Assembly (NCBI GenBank): GCA_016712885.1
Contig: JADJQF010000002.1
Coordinates: forward strand, 558,001-622,000
DNA: 64,000 nucleotides
Reading direction: 5' to 3'
Source of the DNA: Candidatus Flexicrinis proximus
GTDB taxonomy: Bacteria; Chloroflexota; Anaerolineae; Aggregatilineales; Phototrophicaceae
In this document: in pieces, positions 58,601-64,000 of the stretch
How the letters are laid out: each line of letters opens with the position of its first letter
Numbering within the stretch: the first letter of the stretch is position 1
The notes under the pieces: generated by a model
What the model was told of the DNA's origin: nothing
Database searches by the model: none
What the model saw: the letters and a program-made list of their open reading frames with translations, nothing else
Translations under genes and position numbers: made by a program

Positions 58601-59654
58601 TCTTGATTCCCCAGTCGATATAGCGCAGGCCATCCCCTTGCTGTAGTGCGGGCTGCCATGACTGCTGAAAGAGATCGTAGTAGCTGTGGGCCGCGGTGCT
58701 GCCATAGAAGTTAGGCAGGATAAACTGAATCAGGTCGCGGGCGGGATGTGCATAGCTGCGCACGAGATCGAAATTGGCGCGTTCGGCACGCCAATTCGTC
58801 TGCACAAATTCGACAAGCGGAATGAGTTGGACGGCACTTAGGGCCAGGCCGAGAAGCACAAGCGCGAACAGCCACAAGCCGCGGGAGATTACACCTCCGA
58901 AAGCCCCGGGCTCTCGACGGGCGGCAATCCAGAAGCCGATCAAACGAAATGCGCCGAAGTAGGCCGTAATCAACAGGGTATAGATAGTGATTTCGGCATG
59001 TCCGCTCAGGATGCTGCAGGCGAGCCCAACCGCGCCGATTGACGCCCATAGGGGTGAGGCGTCCCGCCCCAGAAGCGGGCGGCGGCGCACGATGTATTCG
59101 GCCATCATCAGGAGGAGCGGAAGCCAGACGGAGGCCCCGAGGATCATCGGAAACACGGCCGATGAGATGAACATACCGCACAACTGGTAAGTGATGGCCG
59201 CGATGGTGGCGCCGAAACGGCTGACTCCCAGCGCCCGTACAAAGAAGACCATGAAGACGCCAGCCAGCCACAGGTTGGCGATTGTGAACCAGCCATAGGC
59301 CGAAGCCAGCGGAAGGGCGTAATAGATCAGGCTCAGGGGGTAGACGACCTGCTGCTGCCCGCCCGCGAGGAACGGTATCCCGCTGAATTGATGCGGATTC
59401 CACAATGGAATCTCGCCCCGCTCGAAATTCTGGCGGGCGTAGGACTTCCATTGAAAGTTTTGCAGAACGAGATCGCTCAACAGGTGATTGTGCGGCGACT
59501 CGGGTGCCCCGGCCTCGGCGCGGTAGGTGTAATACGGCTCCCACTGATACAGGTTCTCGGTCGGCAGCAGGGTTTTACCACCAACAGTCTGCGGCCAGAA
59601 CAAGATCAGCGGCAGCGCAAGCAGTAAGGCAACGATGGCGAGGTCACGGCGCAT
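55692..59654 (-). CDS. YfhO-like membrane protein fused to a polysaccharide flippase (Wzx/MATE-like)
   Basis: A 1320-aa polytopic protein. Residues 1 to about 830 resemble YfhO-family proteins: N-terminal DLAIVALLLALPLILFWPQT, GEIPLWNPHQFSGIPFLAGG, YPLSLIYYALP, then many membrane segments and an extracytoplasmic beta domain (LVLSESYAPGWKAFVHTPDM). Residues about 836-1320 start LARNSVAPIILNLFNRGIDF and form a complete oligosaccharide-flippase domain with 12-14 segments. The frame stays open throughout with no sign of assembly fusion. YfhO proteins act in lipoteichoic acid glycosylation in Bacillus; flippases move lipid-linked sugars. The start at 59654 lacks a strong ribosome-binding site, but the frame-open extension upstream has no homology. 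Confidence 0.85.
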   Translation of the reverse strand: MRRDLAIVALLLALPLILFWPQTVGGKTLLPTENLYQWEPYYTYRAEAGAPESPHNHLLSDLVLQNFQWKSYARQNFERGEIPLWNPHQFSGIPFLAGGQQQVVYPLSLIYYALPLASAYGWFTIANLWLAGVFMVFFVRALGVSRFGATIAAITYQLCGMFISSAVFPMILGASVWLPLLLMMAEYIVRRRPLLGRDASPLWASIGAVGLACSILSGHAEITIYTLLITAYFGAFRLIGFWIAARREPGAFGGVISRGLWLFALVLLGLALSAVQLIPLVEFVQTNWRAERANFDLVRSYAHPARDLIQFILPNFYGSTAAHSYYDLFQQSWQPALQQGDGLRYIDWGIKNYVEGALYLGILPLALAAFALIAPADKTRPPYRMLFAGLGAASLTFMFGLPTYALIYVLPGINQLNTPFRWIYGVTIAIAVLAAFGADALHRNRQLARYLGWALIGTGLTMFVGLVLSRLTFDLWSPVAEPIIFGMEKAAAAFGTMAMFFSFVFPQVAILAAVTLASGAIVLWLRHDDARIRPVHLAAIFLLAADLMAASWGFNTASDPALLDYVPPAVQFLRDQPGEWRYTVVNTDGQRDILQANMTLRYGLDDIRGYDSIISRQYVDYMRLTNEQTQLDFNRISSLYTWMPLSEILNSARFKRLNVKFIVTHRVTELTAEGWQQVYEDEAVRIYEDTGALARAYTLADAAQIEDGPDTLGTVIPAAVSSDSGRQKTVEFTSDSPTWLVLSESYAPGWKAFVHTPDMPPDAETEVPVARVYENFVGMQFSDPGTYSVRIIFSPPSFQVGMFGTIIGAALTLLSGGVWFWRTMFTGTASGAGSRLARNSVAPIILNLFNRGIDFAFAAVMFRILGPERAGEYYYAIVVFGWFDIFSNFGLDVYLMREAGRLRERAAALFTSTSVFRIILVAVGIPLLGLFLLLRQAMSDPLNATVLLTIALFYVGLIPGSLSKGLTSLYYAFERAEFPALVTTLTTISKVTGGVLALLMGWGIVGLAAVSIVTNLITLVVLIVGARSMLSQSRESRPNRADIRRMAGESWPLMINHFLATIFFQIDIILLEALKGEGVVGLYRVAYSWLLAINVIPAFFTQALMATMSRQSHESREALRLTYVLGIKLLVAVALPFAVAFTVLAEPLTWILGGSAYLPAGQIALQIMIWSIPIGWMNSLTQYALVALDYQRLVTRAFALACAFNIITNLIFIPQFSYQAAAVTTIFSELVLFIGFAVLMQRGVGRLPWLSMLWKPYASAAVMAAFVLVTAPILGMLMAVLSGGVIYAAVLLALRPLTADELARVAPVLPARAKWLLGAV

Positions 59655-59771
59655 ACACGTCCAGTCGTGAGTACAGGCAATACCAGGTGAACCACGCAAA
59701 CCGGTCGAGACCGATCCCCCGGAACAGCAGCATTTTAGCGTACATCGTGACGCTCGCCCTGAGTAGATACG

Positions 59772-61349
59772 TTAATCCGCCGCGGGAGACGCGGAGCGCA
59801 CGCCCCAAAGCCAGATTGCGCCGGACGGTCCTGTCGTCAACAGGAGCGTGCCACCCGACGAAAAACGCAATCCGGGGCCGGCGGCGCGGAGGGTCACGGC
59901 ATTGCTTTCGGCAGCGGATTCGGACACGCGGACATCATCGTTGCTGAGCGCCTCAGCATGGAGAAGCCCGGCGGGATCCTCGTCCATATACTGCTCGTCG
60001 GCGAGAAGCGCGACATTATACGAGTCAACAACACGGATTTCACCGGTCGCGGGATCATGTTCGATCTGAATGGTTGGGTCGGCCGTACTTCCGACGATCA
60101 AGCGGTCGATCCGGTCATCCCAATACAGCGTATCCACGCTCGCGAGCCCGAAGTCTGCCGGGTGAAATGCACCCACCTCGCGGCCACTGCTGAGGTCCCA
60201 CAGCCGCACCGTATCGCCTGCCTCGACCACAGTTCGGGTCAGTGTCTGCACAACACCAATTCCGCTGTCGATCGACGCGACCAAGCCACTTTCGAGCAGC
60301 GCAAGGCCAATGAGTGCCGTGCCGCGCGGAGCGATGTCCAGCAGTTTGAGGTTACGCCGCCAGTCCCAGACGGTCAGGGCGCCGCGGATGTCGCTGACCG
60401 CCAGATACTCTCCCGATGGGCTGAAGCGCGCGTCGGTGAGTTCGACGGGAATGGGCGTATTGAACTGAAGCGCGCCGGACTCGACATCGGTGATCCGGAG
60501 GGAGATCCGGCGAAGATCACCGATCCAGTCGATAACCTGTGTAGCGACAGAGCCGGCATTTCCGACATGGAGTACACGAGAGCCTCGAAGCATTGCGACC
60601 GTCTCGGAGGTATTGGAGTCAATCAGGGTCAGCTCTGCGCCAACGAAGCCGGCGACCAGCAAGCGCGATGTGGCGGGCACAAAGGCGGCATTCCAGATCG
60701 TGAAACGCAGGTCCAGTTCACGCAGCGGAGCAAATTCTCCCGCGGACGGCCAAACGGAGAGCCGTGGGCTGCGCGGTTCGATGACGGCAACCCGAGTCCT
60801 TGACGCATCCGGGAAAATCTCAAGTACGGAGCGTGGGTCTTCGCTGATCCGGGCACCCGTCTGAGCGTTGATCGTGCGAAGCGGGCCATTTTCCGCCCCA
60901 ATCCAGAGAAATGCCCCATCGGCGGTATATTTCGCGGCGGTCAGGCGATACGTACACACGCATTCGCGATCCGCGTAGGGATTGAGCGCGCGCAGCTGCG
61001 TTCCTGTATGTGCGTCCCAAAAACGGAGTGCTCCGTCATCCCCTGCCGACACGAGCTGACTTCCATCTGGGCTGAAGTCGACATCGTTCACGCCGCCAAG
61101 GTGACCCAGCAGCAGGCGTTCCTGTCCGCTCCACACCTCATAAATGCGCACGCCAGCCGAGCCGACCACGGCAATCCGCGATTCGTCGGGAGACCAGGCG
61201 ATTTCTTCGACCGTGCCGCGCTGAATAAGCCCGACCTGCTCCAGCCGGTGCAGATTCTGAGGTGTGAGCTGCTCCAGCGGCGGCAGTGCGCCCCGAACAG
61301 GGGTCTGGAGGCTCAATGCAACGAGGACGGCCAGCAGTAGGATGCGCAT
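59772..61349 (-). CDS. Secreted WD40-repeat protein
   Basis: A 525-aa protein with an N-terminal signal peptide (MRILLLAVLVALSLQTPVRG) and a beta-propeller of WD40-like repeats: EEIAWSPDESRIAVVGSAGV RIYE, NDVDFSPDGSQLVSAGDDGA LRFWD, RFSPSGEYLAVSDIRGALTV WDW and the last LRFSSGGTLLLTTGPSGAIW LW. Some repeats are degenerate. It is probably a periplasmic or surface scaffold. The frame extends 25 codons upstream but the signal peptide fixes ATG 61349; no clear ribosome-binding site is seen. Confidence 0.82.
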   Translation of the reverse strand: MRILLLAVLVALSLQTPVRGALPPLEQLTPQNLHRLEQVGLIQRGTVEEIAWSPDESRIAVVGSAGVRIYEVWSGQERLLLGHLGGVNDVDFSPDGSQLVSAGDDGALRFWDAHTGTQLRALNPYADRECVCTYRLTAAKYTADGAFLWIGAENGPLRTINAQTGARISEDPRSVLEIFPDASRTRVAVIEPRSPRLSVWPSAGEFAPLRELDLRFTIWNAAFVPATSRLLVAGFVGAELTLIDSNTSETVAMLRGSRVLHVGNAGSVATQVIDWIGDLRRISLRITDVESGALQFNTPIPVELTDARFSPSGEYLAVSDIRGALTVWDWRRNLKLLDIAPRGTALIGLALLESGLVASIDSGIGVVQTLTRTVVEAGDTVRLWDLSSGREVGAFHPADFGLASVDTLYWDDRIDRLIVGSTADPTIQIEHDPATGEIRVVDSYNVALLADEQYMDEDPAGLLHAEALSNDDVRVSESAAESNAVTLRAAGPGLRFSSGGTLLLTTGPSGAIWLWGVRSASPAAD

Positions 61350-61494
61350 GATGGAGGTTGTATACGGACACCGGGTCAATTCTACATTAAGCGGCACGGA
61401 CCGGCATTGGTCATAAATGGACATACATCGGGGGCGCGTGCTCCTTTAGCCTATGGGGAAATCGTTACAAACAACACGAGGGATAACAACACTG

Positions 61495-62415
61495 ATGGCA
61501 ACTAACGGCAGCAATGGACACAGCAACGGAGAAGCCGAGACCGGCACCTGGACCGTCAAGGCCGGGCTTGCCCAAATGCTTAAGGGCGGCGTGATTATGG
61601 ACGTCGTCACGCCCGATCAGGCGAAGATCGCAGAAGACGCGGGCGCGTGCGCCGTAATGGCTCTGGAACGCATCCCGGCGGATATTCGCGCGCATGGCGG
61701 AGTCTCACGGATGAGCGACCCGGACATGATCGATGGGATCATCAACGCCGTCTCGATCCCCGTGATGGCGAAGGCCCGCATCGGGCATTTCGTTGAGGCT
61801 CAGATCCTCGAGGCTTCCGGAATCGACTACATCGACGAGAGCGAAGTCCTGACCCCGGCCGATGAGGAGCATCACATCAACAAGCATAAGTTCAAGGTGC
61901 CGTTTGTGTGCGGCGCCCGCAATCTCGGTGAGGCGCTGCGCCGCATCGGCGAGGGTGCTGCGATGATCCGCACCAAGGGCGAGGCCGGCACAGGTGACGT
62001 GGTCGAGGCCGTCCGCCATGCCCGTGCGGTGATCGGCGAAATCCGCCGTCTGACCAGCATGGACGAGGACGAATTGTTCACGTATGCCAAGAACATCCAG
62101 GCGCCGTACGCACTCGTTGTCGAGACCGCGAAACTCGGCCGCCTGCCGGTGGTCAACTTTGCCGCGGGCGGCGTTGCTACCCCGGCTGACGCGGCGCTGA
62201 TGATGCAGTTGGGCGTCGACGGCGTATTTGTCGGCAGCGGTATCTTTAAGAGTGGGAACCCCGCCCTGCGCGCAAAAGCAATCGTCGAGGCGGTAACGCA
62301 CTACAACAACCCGGAAGTCCTGCTGCGCGTTAGCCGTGGGCTTGGCGAGGCAATGGTCGGGATAAATGTGAGCACGATGCCTGAGGGTGACAAAATCGCG
62401 CACCGCGGCTGGTAG
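61495..62415 (+). CDS. pdxS: Pyridoxal 5'-phosphate synthase subunit PdxS
   Basis: Makes PLP from ribose 5-phosphate, glyceraldehyde 3-phosphate and ammonia supplied by PdxT. The 306-aa protein has the (beta/alpha)8 core GLAQMLKGGVIMDVVTPDQA, the catalytic Lys93 in VMAKARIGHF, the second active lysine in MIRTKGEAGTGDVVEAVRH and the phosphate loop NFAAGGVATPADAALMMQLG. The N-terminal Asn/Gly/Ser-rich extension (MATNGSNGHSNGEAETGTW) is not conserved. ATG 61495 has GAGGGA at about 12 nt, a long spacing; an earlier ATG at 61453 has none. No pdxT gene follows. Confidence 0.94.
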   Translation: MATNGSNGHSNGEAETGTWTVKAGLAQMLKGGVIMDVVTPDQAKIAEDAGACAVMALERIPADIRAHGGVSRMSDPDMIDGIINAVSIPVMAKARIGHFVEAQILEASGIDYIDESEVLTPADEEHHINKHKFKVPFVCGARNLGEALRRIGEGAAMIRTKGEAGTGDVVEAVRHARAVIGEIRRLTSMDEDELFTYAKNIQAPYALVVETAKLGRLPVVNFAAGGVATPADAALMMQLGVDGVFVGSGIFKSGNPALRAKAIVEAVTHYNNPEVLLRVSRGLGEAMVGINVSTMPEGDKIAHRGW

Positions 62416-62430
62416 TCGGGCATTTGAACG

Positions 62431-62464
62431 CGGGCTGCCGAACGCGAGCGACAGCGGCAGCCCG
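62431..62464 (+). terminator. Hairpin after pdxS
   Basis: CGGGCTGCCG (62431-62440) pairs perfectly with CGGCAGCCCG (62455-62464). No T-run follows, so it may be a Rho-assisted stop or an RNA-stabilising stem. It lies 15 nt after the pdxS stop and abuts the end of the decayed gene on the other strand. Confidence 0.55.
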
Positions 62465-62465
62465 C

Positions 62466-64000
62466 TCAATACCTATCACCCACCACACCTACGATTTGGT
62501 CGGGCAACCGGCTGACCGAGACGTTGAACAGCGTGACGCGCAGCTTCGGATAAACGCCGCCAACCAGCTCGTTGGTATCGGTTGTGCCGCCGTCGTCCGT
62601 GACAGTAAGCGTAATTGTGTGTGTACCGGTCAAAAGCGTGACCTACGGCGTCGCGCCAGTCGCGATCTGCGTGCTATTTTCCGTCCGGACAACCGAAACA
62701 ATAGTGCCGTCGCTGTCTGAACTTCCCGTGCCGTTCAACGTGACTTGTTCGGAGCCGTTGCTGTTGTTATCGTGTCCTGTCTGATTCGCTCCCAGCGGTG
62801 GCAACCGGTGGGGCATTTACCTTGGCGACAACCTCGTCGGTATCAGTTGCACCGTCACTGTCTGTGACTGTCAATGTGATCGTGTGCGTGCCGACAGCAA
62901 GATTGACTGACGGGGTTACGCCAGTAGCAATCTGCGTGATGTTTCCGCCAACCACTTCCGTCCAGACATACGACGCGATTGTGCCGTCAGCGTCACTGCT
63001 TCTCTCGCCATGTAAAGTTGCCGATTCCAATCCGTCCCCATTGATGTCATGCACAATTTGATCATCATCAGCGGTGGCATTTGGTGAAATGTTCAAGCGT
63101 ATTTCAATCGACTCGTCTAACTCTGAAGGATCGAGCAAGAGAAAATTCGCATCTCCGCTGATACCCACAAAATTCAGTTGGGAATCCTCTATTTCTTCAA
63201 TTTCGGTGCGTGCCAGTAATTCAAAATTCGCATTGTAGCGGCTAATCTCCAACTTTTCGTTTAATGGGGTGGGTGAATTGATATCCTGCCATTGATGATG
63301 ATAAATCACGTCTCCGTTTTGCATGACAGCCGCAAGGCGGGAGATATCGACAATCACATCTTCAAGCGGAAAGTTATCACTTCCCATCTCTTCTGGCGAT
63401 ATGTTTCGTACGCTCCACGCACCTAATAGAGGCTCAAAACGAAAAAGCCTCCAGCCCCAGAAGCTAAGTTGTGGTAGAGGTGCGCCAGCAATCTCTTGCC
63501 ATATGAGTCGTGGATCAGCACTTAAGACATGTATGTATATACTTCCATCATCGCCCCCAATCAAAATATTCCAAGGGAGGGTGCCAGGACCAGTCCACGC
63601 AAAATTGAAGTTATAAGAGTGCAACGTTGTTTGAGTAACGATATCGCCGATATTGATTAAAACATTAGTACGCGCTTCATTTAAGGAACAAAATATAAAC
63701 TTGCTACCCGTCCCTAGTCGCGAAATGAGACGATATCCTCCTCGATATGTGCCCCAATTATTACATGCAATCAAGCGGTCGGCATTTCCAGTCTGCGTAA
63801 ATTCAGTAACACTCCCTGTTACAAGATCAAGGCGTATCAACTTTGAATTCGATTGAGAGAAGAACAAAACGGCGTCATATTCGCTAAAAGGGACAAAATC
63901 GATTGCTAATCCCTGGAACCAAGCTGAATAAGCTGAAAGATCGTACTGAGTATAAGCTTGTTGATTATAACGACTCACATGAAGTGCGAGTGATCGTGGC
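62466..64000 (-). pseudogene. Decayed PKD-repeat surface protein, running off the window
   Basis: The intact frame (62767 to beyond 64000) has a propeller-like or uncharacterised N-terminal region (YRLISRLGTGSKFIFCSLNE, GGDDGSIYIHVLSADPRLIW) and one PKD-type repeat near the C-terminus (SSDADGTIASYVWTEVVGGN, then GTHTITLTVTDSDGATDTDE). The frame then shifts: a second PKD repeat (NGTGSSDSDGTIVSVVRTEN STQIATGATP) follows in another frame, has an in-frame TAG after GATP, a Trp-to-Arg change and runs to a TGA at 62466. The first possible start is GTG 63978, but the frame is open to the window end, so the true start lies beyond it. The stretch from about 63,050 is visibly AT-richer than its neighbours, suggesting foreign origin. 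Confidence 0.8.

Noticed and set aside
1..64000. CRISPR arrays, rRNA, tRNA, transposases, integrases or phage genes
   Set aside because: I looked for regularly spaced repeats, conserved RNA words and typical protein motifs and saw none.

Overview
The window reads like a chromosomal segment of a member of the Chloroflexota, most likely an Anaerolineae-type bacterium. The base composition is GC-rich and translation signals are AGGAGG-like. The ribosomal proteins include zinc-type S14, L24 with a C-terminal zinc ribbon and S12 with a linker insertion. Roadblock, FHA, PspC and LiaF-like genes and lipoproteins with lipobox signals are also present. Lineage is inferred from gene content only. No rRNA, tRNA, CRISPR array, transposase or phage gene was found.

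Layout. (1) 1-2.7 kb, plus strand: a 5'-truncated histone-deacetylase-family amidohydrolase and a trehalose-synthase-type GH13 enzyme. (2) 2.7-19.7 kb, minus strand: one long str-S10-spc superoperon, rpsL-rpsG-fusA-tuf-rpsJ-rplC-rplD-rplW-rplB-rpsS-rplV-rpsC-rplP-rpmC-rpsQ-rplN-rplX-rplE-rpsN-rpsH-rplF-rplR-rpsE-rpmD-rplO-secY-adk-map. It has a structured 5' leader, internal hairpins and a strong terminator-like hairpin between secY and adk. (3) 20.3-25.7 kb, plus strand: a compact operon of a lipoprotein class B PBP, an SGNH hydrolase, an OmpR-type regulator and a histidine kinase. (4) 25.9-32.6 kb, minus strand: a YabN/MazG fusion, a dimethylargininase-like hydrolase, and the alpha-operon block rpmJ-rpsM-rpsK-rpoA-rplQ-truA-rplM-rpsI. 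This block lies ahead of the str operon rather than after it, and infA and rpsD are not within it.

(5) 32.8-44.2 kb: comM/yifB and a YchJ-like protein (plus); a minus-strand pair that looks like a polymorphic toxin (859 aa, LQRLVGN-type N-terminal motif, coiled coil, short repeats, EndoU-like C-terminus) followed 12 nt later by a candidate immunity gene; then asnS, a membrane GT87-like protein, an unknown gene, an ArsR-type regulator with a visible promoter and operator, trmD and a roadblock protein. (6) 44.2-53.3 kb, minus strand: an envelope and stress cluster with two FHA proteins, an MFS transporter split by a frameshift, LiaF-like and PspC proteins, a Crp/Fnr regulator, a sortase split by a frameshift, a lipoprotein joining a solute-binding region to a vWA domain, and a second solute-binding-like protein. 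(7) 53.4-62.4 kb: a Bax-inhibitor-1 family protein, a cytochrome P450, a 1320-residue YfhO-flippase fusion, a WD40-repeat secreted protein and pdxS. (8) 62.4-64 kb: an AT-richer, decayed PKD-repeat surface protein that runs off the window.

The observations most worth pursuing are the toxin/immunity pair at 34.9-38.0 kb, a dispersed hairpin-rich repeat present twice (25.75 and 34.83 kb) with a removable 14-bp hairpin module, a 9-nt alternative-pairing element between rpsM and rpsK, the tiered hairpin leader of the str operon, and the secY/adk terminator-attenuator.
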